64,000 nt of DNA from Psoroptes ovis (lineage: Eukaryota > Arthropoda > Arachnida > Sarcoptiformes > Psoroptidae): contig PQWQ01000001.1 in NCBI GenBank assembly GCA_002943765.1, positions 1,674,001-1,738,000 of the forward strand, given 5' to 3'. Under the pieces are notes generated by a model, which was given only the letters and a program-made list of their open reading frames with translations, searched no databases and was not told the DNA's origin. A program made the translations under genes and the position numbers. Numbering within the stretch: the first letter of the stretch is position 1; each line of letters begins with the position of its first letter. Positions 1 through 11,022 of this stretch are shown one piece after another.

Positions 1-1160
1 TTTCATCATTATCGGATTTGATTGAGATTTGTTGGCATAAATTTCTTTGATTGCAAATATCAGTATAATGAGAGGTTATGTCGTATATATTACAAAAAGT
101 TTTCATATCACGTGCAGCTAAAAAAAATGAAAAAATTCTTTAGAGAAGAAGAAATACAAAAAAAAAATATGATCAATATAAACCTGCGATCATTTTTCCT
201 GGACCATATTCTTGCATATTGCCCAACATCTGAAGCAAACAGTATTTGGTATTGCCGACTGTGTTATCATAGAGAATAGAAAATTTAAGATATTCTCTAA
301 TGACATCATCAATATCTTTCAATTGATTCGACTTGTCGAATATTGAACAATTTTTCATTGCTGCTCTCGAGATCATTATGGAAGAACAATTCGTTTCCTT
401 TTTGAATGAAGCAATGTCTTCATAGTTCTTAATATTACCAGAATCACCGTTGGCTATGACCGGTATTCGTAGAACATTTGCAGCTGCAGATATGTAATCA
501 TTACGATTTGGATGACGTGGTCGTTCATCAATTGTACGACCATGAATCGCAATGGCATCAGCACCAGCTTCCTCTATTTTTTTCACAAGATTCAATGTCG
601 ATTCTACACTATCCAATACACGTATCTTACAAGAAATAGGTTTACTGATTTCATTTTTCAAAGAACGGATAATATTTTGCACAAGATCAGGTTTAGTTAA
701 CAATGCGGCACCCATGCCACCTTTGACCGAGAATGCTTTGGGGCAACCCATATTAATATCAATACCTGCTACATCATTTTCAACCATTTTTGCTGCCAAA
801 ACAGCCCGATTTGGATCATTTGTGCCTATCTAAATGAAAAAAAATTCAATCAATCACAATTAGTTAAAATCAATAAAAACTAGCCTGCAAAATGACACGA
901 TCTTTTTCCAATTGACAAGTACGAAAAACGACCACACCAGCATCATCAATAAAATCTATTGTATTCAATTGATTATTTACATAACGTTTAGATTTGATTA
1001 ATTTATGATCAATAATTTCATCAGTATAAACTACGTCGGCACCATATTTCAAAGCTAATAAACGCATCGGTAATGTACCGATGCGTACCATAGGGCCAAG
1101 TATTAGTTTATTACGATATAATTGGCTACCATTATCACCGTCATTATTGTTGGTGTTCAT
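1..1160 (-). CDS. DUS2: tRNA-dihydrouridine(20) synthase DUS2, 3' part beyond window
   Basis: FMN-dependent enzyme that reduces uridine in the tRNA D-loop. Exons on the minus strand are 1160-885, 829-184 and 117-1, the last running off the edge. Visible family motifs are NKLILGPMVRIGTLPMRLLA near the N-terminus, DINMGCPKAFSVKGGMGAAL with the catalytic-loop Cys, and the phosphate-binding stretches AIHGR and VIANGD. The order and wording follow DUS2 rather than DUS1, DUS3 or DUS4. An in-frame ATG lies upstream at 1220, but I chose 1160 because the extra residues are hydrophobic and the animal protein starts just before NKLIL. The first intron (830-884) uses a GC donor. The DUS2 C-terminal double-stranded-RNA-binding domain would lie outside the window. 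The gene starts divergently from the transporter at 1820. Confidence 0.93.
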
Positions 1161-1819
1161 ATTTCGAAAGATGATAATAAAAATGATGAAAACATGTGGC
1201 AAAAAATGTTTATCGAGCAATCAATTTTTATAAACATGGAACCTTCACATTGTTTTGAAGGTTAAATTAAAGTTTGAAATGAATTTGATATGCGCGCGTA
1301 TCAAAACAAACAGACAACAAATAAATTGTTGCATTTTCAATTCATTTTGATTGAATTTTGTTCAATCAAACAAATGATAACCACGGATGAATCATTTCTT
1401 TTTGTTGTTTTTTTCGATTGATTTATTTGGAAAAGATCGATTGATAATACAATATCGATTTCCACGAATGATATTGAAATGAAATATTGAATGAAATTGG
1501 CAAAACATTAATTACTCATTCCAAATATTTAAAAAAAATGTTTCATCATTAGTTATTTATGATCATAATCGTTTGATTAGGATTTTATTTCATTTTTTTT
1601 TGTTCACATATTTTTCTTCAATTATGCTTTTTGCTTTATCAAATGCGTCAAATAACAGCAATGAAGCAGTAAAGCAATCATTATTTTATGGTAATAAAAG
1701 CTTCAATTACCATTTTTTCGATAGAAATAAATTTTTAAAATAAAAATCATAAGCTTTTCATTATCATTTTATGACCGATATTCTGCGTAAGAATCTCGCC
1801 TAAAAATACAAAAAGCAAT
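1161..1819. promoter_or_regulatory. Divergent intergenic region between DUS2 and the nucleoside transporter
   Basis: This 659-bp AT-rich stretch separates two genes transcribed away from each other, so it must hold both promoters and 5' UTRs. I see no conserved ORF, RNA gene or convincing TATA element. A short CG-alternating patch (tgcgcgcg) occurs near 1290. Its promoter role is inferred from gene orientation alone. Confidence 0.4.
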
Positions 1820-3500
1820 ATGGAAACAAGTGATGTTGAACCGATTTTGAATATCAATTCAAATGATGAAAATGACCAACAACAACAACAGCAACAAACA
1901 AATCATGATAGGTATTCGAATAAATTTCTCTTAATTTTAGACTTAATTCACCTTCTTGAATTTACAGATTTCAAATTGTACGAATTTTATTCTTTTTGAT
2001 TGGTTTATCTCAATTATTACCGATGAATTTTTTGATTACTGCCGATGATGTAAGTATCATTGATATTAATGAAAATTATCTTAACTAAATTATGGTTTTG
2101 ATTCATAGTTATGGAAACATAAATTTCGTAATGTTACATCAAAAGATCCGAACAATGATAAAACTGAGCTGCAAATTTATTTCGAAAGTTATCTAATCAT
2201 TGCTTGTAATGGTCCATTTTTGATTGTTTATGTAATCAGTATGACTGATTATTTTAACCGGTAAGCGGTAATTGATTTTGATTTTTTTATTAATCTTTCT
2301 ATTTCGAGTTGACAGAATTTCATTGAATTTTAAAATTATTTCGTCATTCATGTGTACGATCGTTACATTCATAATAATAACGGCATATGTTCCAATCAAT
2401 ACGGATGGATGTATGTTTTCAATATTAATCATTGATCGTTAATTCAAATATTGATTGATTTAAATGTTTTTTCTTCACTCTTTTTCATGTTTTTTTTTGT
2501 AGATCAACTCGAATTTCTTGCAATTTTATTGATTCTGGTATTTATTGTGAATGCAGCATCCATCTTTATTCAAACAATATTCGCTGGTCTCGCATCTTTA
2601 TTTCCATTAAAATATATGCAATCAATGGTTGCAGGACAAGCAATGTCCGGATTGTTTGCTGCTTGCACCAAAATATTTTCACTTTTGGGCCATCGAACAT
2701 TGGTCACTAATGTGTTCATATTTTTTCTTTTGGCCAATCTGGTATTGATAGTAACATTTTCGCTGTACTTTTATGTTTTTTACAAGGTTTGTCTGATTCG
2801 TTTTAAAAGCAAATTTTCAACTCAATTTTCATATCAAGGTCCCTTTCTATCGAACCTATGCATTCCCTGCCGAACAACAAGAGAATCATAGTTCGATGAC
2901 CATGGCGATATTCTGGCAAATTTTTAGACAAGTAATTCGATTCATCTTTTTTTAGTTCCTTCCTCTTTTGACAAGACTTCTTCATTATCTTAGATATGGC
3001 CATTTTGTTTATCACTAATGTTTGTCTTCTGGATCACCATGTCAATTTATCCTGGTCTATTTGTAAAGATAACACCTGTTGCGCATGAAACTGTTGTACC
3101 GGAAAAATTCCTAATACCGATAACATGTTTTCTTATATTTAATTTAGGAGATTTTCTTGGACGTTCATTAGGTCGTTATATATTGTTAAAAAAACAACAT
3201 GGATATTACATTTTGATAATATCACTATGTCGTATTTTATTTATACCAATATTTTTATATTGTAATGCACAACCTCGCCTGCATATATCAGTGATATTTT
3301 CATCAGAAATTTTATTCTTATTATTCAATCTAATATTTGCATTTACAAATGGTTATTTAGTATTGAATATATTTATCAATGCACCACAATTAATACCGGA
3401 ACAATATCGCCATTTTTCGGCATATTTTTTGATTGCATTTTTAGGCATTGGACTTACATTAGGTTCATTATCATCACCATTGGTTATCGATCTTTTATAA
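1820..3500 (+). CDS. Equilibrative nucleoside transporter (SLC29 family)
   Basis: Membrane transporter that moves nucleosides down their gradient. Seven exons (1820-1911, 1968-2049, 2109-2260, 2316-2410, 2503-2786, 2839-2931, 2994-3500) join in frame to 434 residues, the normal ENT length. The protein starts with a Q/N-rich tail of about 30 residues and then has many hydrophobic segments consistent with 11 helices. Family signatures are LLPMNFLITA in helix 1, FPLKYMQSMVAGQAMSG around helix 5, FVFWITMSIYPGLF, and NLGDFLGRSLGRY near helix 8. The last two helices close the protein with no long tail. Helix 1 has Met where most ENTs have Trp (PWN). The exact paralogue (ENT1/2/3/4-like) cannot be decided by eye. 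Confidence 0.9.
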
Positions 3501-4363
3501 TGAATCTTATTCGTTTTTTCTAATTTCTTCAAAAAAAAAGAAAAATTTATTTTTGTTTTTGTTTTATATTTCATTTAATAATTCATTTCAATTCATTCAA
3601 ATGAATTTTTATATAGATTAGAAAATGAAAAAAAAAATATTTCAAATTCCTTGTATGTCAAGTGTACTTATACGAACTTATATATTATTTTTAAGATATA
3701 AATTTGAAAGAATAATAATAATAATGATTGACCTTCAATATATTCAATGTAAGAAGAAAAAGTATAATTCGTTCATTGACAACAAACAAACATCAAACAT
3801 CGTTAAATACGAAATATGAACATGTTGATAATGAGTTTTTCATTTTTTAGGCGTCGACTTGATCTCGTTTTTATTTATTTTTTATGTAATATATTAATTT
3901 CACATTCATAATGAGAAATATCTTCGGATGTTAATGATGAAGATGATGATGATGATGATGATCTAGTTAGACAACTTTCGAACCCATCAAAATTGAAAAG
4001 AAAAAATGAAATAAAATTCTGTCTACTCGAAGAATACGATTCAATGATAATCAAACATGAATTTTGTGGCCATTCGGTCCATCATTGTCCTTCAACTTTA
4101 GGATGCATATATGCGAAATGAATTTAAATTTTGGCTTTATTTAAATTAATTTTTGTTTTTTGATTTAAATCATCATTATTATTCGTATTATTCAATTATT
4201 ATTATTCACAAACAGGATTTAAATTTAATTTTCATTTTATCATCATTTATTATTCAATTATTCTAATAATGTACAAAGATAGAGGATAAAAAATCATAAA
4301 TTTCAATTGAAAAAAGTAAAAAATATTGCATAAACAAATGATCATCATCATCATAATCATAAT
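3501..4363. other. Intergenic, transporter 3' end to Delilah-like 3' end
   Basis: AT-rich DNA between two convergent genes, presumably both 3' UTRs. It contains a (GAT)n run near 3932-3962 and several AATAAA-like hexamers. The open frame at 3625-3819 has no family resemblance and looks like chance. I see no RNA gene. Confidence 0.5.
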
Positions 4364-5464
4364 TCAAGATACAAGATAATCATTGAAAAGGCTATCCAGA
4401 TCATCAAAAATAATATTGTCCATTTGTTGATGATCATTCTCATTGAATTGTTGTTGTTGTTGTTGATGATGATGATGTTGATGCTCATGATTGAATGGAA
4501 ATGTCGATTGAATTATATTGTTATTGATTGTCGTTGCTGTTGTTATTGAATTAGATGGTATATCACTGTCATTATCGTTATTATTATTATTGTTACCATT
4601 GTAATTTATGGTTGAATCACTTATAATATTGCCATATGATTGATTATTATTTTGATGATGTTGATGATGATGATTAGAATACGGAGAATGGATTGAATTT
4701 TTTTGCATCGATATCGATAATGTTCCATGTTCTAATGGAGCATTATCGGATCGCATATTGAATTTGCTTCCATTCATGCATATGGTCGTATCGATGGCTG
4801 GAATGATTGAACCATTTCTATTGTTTGTATTATGGATAATATTTTCATTATTAATATTATTATTATCATAACAGTGATGATGATGATTATTGTTCTGCTG
4901 CTGCTGCTGTTCAGTTTGTCGTAATATTTGTGTTAATGCAGAAATATAATTAACAGCCAATTTCAGTGTATTAATTTTTGTTAATTTAGCTATCGATTGA
5001 TTCGGTTGTTGATTCGATGATGATGATGATGATATTGATTTTTGTTCATCATTATCATTAATATTTGAAATTGAAAATATATCCGGTACAACACCACGCA
5101 AACGTTTGAATGCATCATTTATTTCTTGCATACGACAACGTTCACGTTGATTAGCCGTTTTGCGACGATATTTACTTAATGGTGGTTGTTTATGTTTAAA
5201 ATTACGTGATTTATTATCATTATTATTATTGATTACATTTTGTTTGACATTGAGATTATTTTGATTTTGATTATTATTATTAATTATTGAAGATTTTATA
5301 CGAAGATTGTATTTGCGGCTACCAATCGATACTAATCTTGTCGATTGATTTTGCTTTTTTCTTAATTTTGATGAATTTTGTTTTTTACTATTACTGTTAT
5401 TATCATTATCTGCATTATCATTGTCATTAGTATCAATATTATTATTATTATCAATAATATCCAT
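4364..5464 (-). CDS. bHLH transcription factor, Delilah/taxi-like
   Basis: Nuclear DNA-binding regulator encoded by one uninterrupted exon of 366 residues. The bHLH domain spans about residues 99-183. The basic region and helix 1 read YRRKTANQRERCRMQEINDA, with the E-box-contacting Glu and Arg present, and helix 2 begins KLTKINTLKLAVNYISALT. The YRRKTAN start and the KLTKI.TL helix 2 resemble Drosophila Delilah (taxi), which acts in muscle-attachment (tendon) cells. That assignment is by recall of the family pattern, and another group A bHLH is possible. The loop is unusually long, about 32 residues of Asn/Ser/Gln. The flanks are polyN, polyQ and His-rich low complexity, common in AT-rich arthropod genes. 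The gene stands alone, with more than 1.8 kb of gene-free DNA upstream. Confidence 0.8.
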   Translation of the reverse strand: MDIIDNNNNIDTNDNDNADNDNNSNSKKQNSSKLRKKQNQSTRLVSIGSRKYNLRIKSSIINNNNQNQNNLNVKQNVINNNNDNKSRNFKHKQPPLSKYRRKTANQRERCRMQEINDAFKRLRGVVPDIFSISNINDNDEQKSISSSSSSNQQPNQSIAKLTKINTLKLAVNYISALTQILRQTEQQQQQNNNHHHHCYDNNNINNENIIHNTNNRNGSIIPAIDTTICMNGSKFNMRSDNAPLEHGTLSISMQKNSIHSPYSNHHHQHHQNNNQSYGNIISDSTINYNGNNNNNNDNDSDIPSNSITTATTINNNIIQSTFPFNHEHQHHHHQQQQQQFNENDHQQMDNIIFDDLDSLFNDYLVS

Positions 5465-7308
5465 TGTCGCACTGGAATGACTGAAACTTCACAATGGTAA
5501 ATATCAGCAAAAATGAACCCGATAATCACATAATAATCAATTGTCAAAGATTCATAACGAAATAATGAACATTTCAATTGAATTTTGATTGAATGAAACC
5601 AAATGAATGAATGATGTTAATCAACTTCATCGGATCAAATAAAAAATCAAATCAAATTAAACAACTACTGGCCATCATGTATATGTGCTTAATGTTGGTC
5701 ATACAAATTAAAATGAATAACGAATGATGTATTTGCATCAATCGAAAAGCTTGTTCAAATTTATTTTCATTTCATTTCATTACCTACACACACACACACA
5801 CACAAATATGGACATGTACAAGTGTTTGTGTCTTGAAGAAATTCAATTGATAATCAAAGTTGCATTAGCAAATGATGCAGAAGAAATCATTTCTTTCATT
5901 CATTTTTTTACCTCCAAATCAGTGGTAAATTTTTGTATGTGGGATATCATCTCCTTAAGTGAATTCAGAAAAAGGTAATCTTATTAAATGTGTTTTTATT
6001 TATTTCAATTTTTTTCAGAAAAAAACAAGTCCGCCTATACAAAAGTCAAGACTACAAGTTTTTGCCATCACCATCATCGTTATTTGAATGCTTGTCCATT
6101 GATGAAACAAATCCAAAGCCAAAATATGAATGCATTGCCTCTTTTCGTTTCAATTTTTTTCGATTAAAAATTCTGGCTCTTGGGCTAGGTCTTGATCATC
6201 AGCATGCTTATGTCAGGATGGAGATGATGATGATGATCTTCTTCATATCAGTATCATCATCATTATCCTTGTATTCGTTACCGTCCTTCTATTCAAACTT
6301 GGTGATCATAATCAAATTTGAATTTGTTTGAGTAGCTGAATATATTCAAAAATATTCAAATATATTTGAATGCACTCGGATGATGTGCACAAAGCGAGAA
6401 AATGATGATAATCATCATTTGTCGAATCATTCATTTATTTTTTTGAAATCTAAGCAAAAAATATGAATCAAAATGGTATGATTTATTCATGATAAATTAA
6501 GGATTAGGGATTATCACACCATCACATAGAGGTTTGCACAAAGCAGATTATATTTCAACAAGTGGATTTAGTTATTTATTTTCAATAATTTCATTTCTTT
6601 TCCTCAGTTTTCTACGATACATTAAATTCATTAGATTAATGGTGAATTCATATATTGGCAATATATTTATTCATTAAATTATTCATTGAAAATAAACCCC
6701 CATTTAATTTTTAATATAATTATATGAAAACATAATAACACACATACAAACATACATGTGTATGAATGTAAATAAATATGTGCGTAAACACATGTGTTTA
6801 CATTCACATATAATTTTCAATGTATTTCACAATAGTATCTTCATTGTTATTGTTATTGCTGTTGTTTATGTTTTGTTTTTTAATTTTAGATTGCAACTCT
6901 AAACTCTGATCATTCATTTGTTTATTTTTGTGTATTTATCATTTTCAGCTGCTTAATTTTTTCCTTTTTAATTTCTCTCATTTTTTTGATGATAAATAAG
7001 TGGAATGATTTTTTGTTTGTTGACAATTGTAATCAAGCAATTAATAATATACAATGATTGATTCATTCATCAATGATCATTACAGAAATCCCTTGATTAA
7101 TCAATTGATAGTGCGATGTTTATTTTTTTGAAATGAAAATGAAAATGATTTGTGATATAAATGATAAATAATTTATAAGTTATTTATATATGATTCCAAC
7201 GATTATTCGAAACAATTTTTTTTTGAATTGGTTTTATAAGATTTTTGATATAATTTTCTGGTTTTTGGATATATTTTTTTGTTGTGTTTATACCATTTTT
7301 TTCATACA
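5465..7308. other. Gene-free region upstream of the bHLH gene and the P450
   Basis: This 1.8-kb AT-rich stretch between divergent genes probably carries regulatory DNA for the bHLH gene on its left. Two adjacent frames at 5724-5978 and 5990-6331 show no domain, signal or family pattern and I regard them as chance. A (CA)n microsatellite lies at 5786-5804. No RNA gene or transposon is visible. Confidence 0.5.
5786..5804. repeat. (CA)n microsatellite
   Basis: A perfect alternating CA tract of about 19 bp in the gene-free region upstream of the Delilah-like gene. Confidence 0.9.
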
Positions 7309-9066
7309 ATGTTATGGTCAATATCAGCATTAATATCATCAAATATTAGTTCAGTCGTACTGATTTTAATTGTTTTACGTTATTTAATATTAATAAATAA
7401 AGATAAACGATTACCAAAAGGACCAAGCGGTTTCCCATTGCTTGGTTATTTACCATTTTTAGGTAAAAATTCTCATTATACACTTTGGAAACTTGGTGAA
7501 CAATATGGTTCAATTTATACGTATGTTTTATTTGATTTTTTTCTATCTTCAATCAAAATTTTGAATGTAAAACTTTTAATAACGACTTAGATTACCACTT
7601 GGTGAACAAAAAATTGTAATATTAAATGATTGGGATTCAGTTAGAAATGCATTACGAAAAGATTCATTTCTTGGCCGGCCAAATGTATCAATGTTTTCAT
7701 TGGTGACCGGTGTTAAAAGTTTAATCGATGATAATCATCATAGTTGGCGTGAAGATCGTCGATTTTTTGAAACATTATTCCGTACCTGTTTTGATAGTCA
7801 TTATTATGCATCCATAAAGATAAATATACATAAAAATTTAATAAATCAATTAAAATCATTATTATCACATTTAAAACGTTCAAATCATACAACAGTTGAA
7901 TGTCGAAAACATATAACAAAATATGTAAATATTTTTTTCACAACATTCATATTTGGACGTAATGATATTAGTTCAAGATCATTATTTGATACTAAAATAT
8001 TTTTAAAAATATCAACACTTCCATTATATCCATCATGGTTTGCAAAATTATTCTATAAATTATTATTAATATTTAATCGTCAAAAATTTACATTTTTTGC
8101 TAAATTTTTTCGGTAAGAAATAAGCAAAATTTTTTACCACTCTTTGATTTATTCATTTGAAAATTATTTTCGAACAGTAATGAAGCAAAAACTCATTACA
8201 AATCTATGCGAAAAGAATCATCGATACGTGATCTAATTGATTATTATATATTGGAAATGCAAACAAAGAAAACAAACTTAACAACGACAACAATGTCAAG
8301 TAAGAATTTGTCATCGAATGAATTATTTTCAATTATTTCGAAAAATTTACTGATTTCTCCATCACAGTTGATAAATTACGAGCAAATTGTCAAGTATTTC
8401 TTAGTTTTGGTAGTGAAGCATTCATTTCATCATTGGAATGGTCATTGATCACTATAGCATACTTTAAAGAATATCAAAAAATAATGTTCAATGAAATTGA
8501 AAAAAATATCGGTTTACAGCGAATACCAGAAATTAAAGATGAATTACATTTGCCATTTACAATTGCATTCTTAAATGAAGTGTTAAGATGGAAAACCGTC
8601 ATTCCATTTAATTTGGCGCGAAGGTTAATTTTGAAAATTTCATTCAAAAGGAAACAATTAATTAATTGATTATTTTTCCAAATTTTTTTTCAGATCTATT
8701 GAAGATGCCACAATTCTTGGTCATTTTATACCGAAAGATACTTTAGTTGTGGCCAACATATGGGCCGTACATCATGACGCAAATATTTGGGAAAATCCAT
8801 TTCGATTTGATCCTTATAGATTTTTGACTGAAGATGGTAAAAATTTAATCAATGATCATGAAGGATATATGCCATTTTCGCTTGGTAAGCGATCATGTGT
8901 CGCTGAAACATTTGTTCGCCGTTGGCTATTTATTTTTATTGTTGCCATAATGCAAAATTTTTCCATTAAAACATCGTGTGGTGAAGAAGCTTTTGATGAA
9001 GTATTTTATCTTACAATTCGACCAAAAAATAATGTTAATCTTTCATTTCAATTACGAAATAGATGA
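7309..9066 (+). CDS. Cytochrome P450, CYP2-clan-like
   Basis: Membrane-anchored haem monooxygenase of 494 residues from five exons (7309-7520, 7591-8112, 8178-8299, 8368-8623, 8694-9066). The N-terminal anchor helix is followed by the proline-rich hinge LPKGPSGFPLLGYLPF. Later landmarks are the ExxR motif in NEVLRW, the FRFDPYRF meander, and the haem loop PFSLGKRSCVAE with the thiolate ligand at about Cys439. The hinge and early sequence look like CYP2-clan enzymes, but no subfamily is assigned. The start is the ATG at 7309; the frame is open upstream but has no ATG there. An apparent frame change near 8400 is explained by a 68-bp intron at 8300-8367. The I-helix reads FGSEAF instead of the usual GG.ETT-type motif, so the oxygen-activating Thr is replaced by Ala. 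A polyadenylation hexamer AATAAA lies at 9138-9143. Confidence 0.93.
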
Positions 9067-9368
9067 TTGTGTTTAATAGTTTTTTGATCGCAAATATTCA
9101 TTGAACATATCATTGTGATACTAATTATAATTATGAAAATAAATTTTTTAAAATACTTTTTTCCTATATTCATCGATAATAGATGACGCTTCATTTTTTT
9201 TTGTTTTTTGTTTTTCAAACAATCAATTCATCATTTAATTTGAGTTATTTTCAAATTGATTTATCATCATTTGTTCATTGATTTGATCATATTAAATCAA
9301 ATAGAAATTATAATTGCATTTGTAATCTGTATTTTTGAAAAAAATCATCAAAATTCAATAATCAAAAA
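9067..9368. other. Intergenic, P450 to WASHC3
   Basis: About 300 bp of AT-rich DNA. It holds the P450 3' UTR with a polyadenylation hexamer at 9138-9143 and the presumed WASHC3 promoter. Nothing else is recognisable. Confidence 0.5.
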
Positions 9369-9920
9369 ATGATGCACAATTTTAATTTATTAAGAAATGC
9401 AAGCATCAAAATGAACAAAGTATCACCAATGGACAATGGCACTTTGGTAACTTTTATCAATAATTATTTATATGCAATGATTGGAATCCTAAATGATGTT
9501 GTTGATCATTTTGAAATGAAATTAATCAATATGAATCGTAGAATTGATAATATCACAGCTAATTTAATCATTCTTGAAATGAAATTGAATAGTGTAAGTA
9601 GTACGCTATCGATCAAAAATGACAATGATATTGAAACGGTAGAACAAGTTGTGACTACAGCACCAGAAAAATCCAACACTGATAAAAGTAATGAGTACAA
9701 TGTACAAACTTCAATCGAAAATCATCAACAGCCAACAACGCAACAGTCAGAATCTAATGATTTGATTGAATCTGAAAATGTAACTAATAATTTAGAAAGT
9801 AACAATAACGATGAAAACCTTGAGATATACAAACGAATGTTAAGATTCGGTGTTAATGAAAATGCTGTACGTCAGAAAATGATTATCGATGGTGTTGAAC
9901 CTTCATTATTGAATTTATAA
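9369..9920 (+). CDS. WASHC3: WASH complex subunit 3 (CCDC53)
   Basis: Small subunit of the WASH complex, which activates Arp2/3 to make actin on endosomes for cargo sorting. It is a single exon of 183 residues. Residues about 20-75 form the coiled coil expected for CCDC53 (FINNYLYAMIGILNDVV, then FEMKLINMNRRIDNITANL, then ILEMKLNSV). A polar variable linker follows, then the conserved C-terminal box YKRMLRFGVNENAVRQKMII and DGVEPSLL. The animal protein normally has an acidic Ser/Asp-rich tail after this box; here the stop follows three residues later. The stop codon is only 23 bp from that of the convergent protease gene. Confidence 0.88.
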   Translation: MMHNFNLLRNASIKMNKVSPMDNGTLVTFINNYLYAMIGILNDVVDHFEMKLINMNRRIDNITANLIILEMKLNSVSSTLSIKNDNDIETVEQVVTTAPEKSNTDKSNEYNVQTSIENHQQPTTQQSESNDLIESENVTNNLESNNNDENLEIYKRMLRFGVNENAVRQKMIIDGVEPSLLNL

Positions 9921-9943
9921 AATACAAAATAATCATTTATGAA

Positions 9944-10869
9944 TTATTGATTTTCAATAAGAATTTTATTGATCCAATGAAGAAAGTAGGAAACAGCCGT
10001 AATGACGCCAGGAAAATTATCAGCACATGTAACACCGAATCCGATAATGCCAAAGAGTGTGGCTCGATTGTTTTTATAGACAAAAAATGGACCACCCGAA
10101 TCTCCCTGCGATAAAAATATTTTATAATTAGAATATGGAAAATTTTCTTGTAAATTTTTCTTACAGTGCAAGCATCTTTATCAATTGTATAAGTACAAAT
10201 TTGTGATCGAAAAATATCTTGTTTTAATTTTGAATAAATATGCCGACATTGATGCAATGGCAATATATCTAGATCGACTTCTTGCAAAATTTGTGAAATT
10301 GTTTCATTAGAAAAATTGCGATAGCCCCATCCAATGATTCGGCCACGTTTTAGTGCATCAATTTTTTCGTATGGATAATCAGGCAAACATATTGGCCGAA
10401 TTTTTTGACCAAATCTCAATGATTTCTTCAAACGTATCAAGGCCAAGTCAAAATTTTGATAATTTTTTCGATATTTTTCATGTAAGATGATACGATCAAT
10501 TTTTTTCTTAATCAAATTATTGATATTAATTGCACCCAAGCCAACTGAATATATTGATGATTTCAATGAATCATCATCATAATTATCATCATTGTAATGA
10601 AAAATATGTGCAGCAGTTAAAAGCCAACGTTCACTGATAATTACTGCACCGGCGAATGGCATTGAATGTCTAAAAAGTAATGCAGCGAATGGATTTGATC
10701 CTTCGACACTATTTTTGCCATTAGCTATTCGTGCAAACCTGCCTGATAAACCACATCTAGGTAATGATAGATTATTTCTAATGTTGATTATGAATTCTAA
10801 ATTATCAATCACAATTTTGTTTGTGTTAATATATGAGATAAATAATAATAAAATATAAATTATGATCAT
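9944..10869 (-). CDS. Secreted trypsin-like serine protease (S1A)
   Basis: Extracellular endopeptidase, 288 residues in two exons (10869-10165 and 10105-9944). A hydrophobic signal peptide opens the protein. A short pro-region with RCG (the Cys that tethers the light chain) precedes the activation site, where cleavage after Arg would free IANG. The triad is complete: His in LTAAH, Asp in NFDLALIRL, Ser in GDSGGP. Asp at position 189 (KDACTGDSGG) and Gly at the 216 and 226 positions predict cleavage after Lys or Arg. Cysteines 122, 168/182 and 191/220 are present. Both Cys42 (now Ala, codon 10651-10653) and Cys58 (now Ile, codon 10603-10605) are missing, so the disulfide beside the active His is lost. 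It is related in type to mite digestive and allergen proteases, but no specific allergen group is assigned. Confidence 0.9.
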
Positions 10870-11022
10870 TGTTTATTCATTACAATTAATTAATCATTAT
10901 ATTCAAAAAAAAAAATTTAATTCGAATATCGATTTCTACCAAACAAGTTCGTATTATGTCGAAATAGATGATAGTGCTTTTGACAAATTCGAAAAATTCA
11001 TCAAACAGCTGTTTTAATTACA
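10870..11022. promoter_or_regulatory. Bidirectional promoter of the protease and COMMD3-like genes
   Basis: Only 153 bp separate two start codons facing away from each other, so both core promoters must overlap here or lie inside the 5' UTRs. An E-box-like CAGCTG sits near 11005. The role is inferred from orientation and spacing. Confidence 0.4.

Noticed and set aside
5724..6331. Two adjacent open frames as a small gene
   Set aside because: Low-complexity translation, partly from a CA repeat and ATG triplets, with no domain, signal or conserved motif.
8400..8448. Apparent frameshift in the P450 gene before the I-helix
   Set aside because: A 68-bp GT-AG intron at 8300-8367 restores the frame and the expected LRANCQVFLSFG sequence, so the gene is intact.
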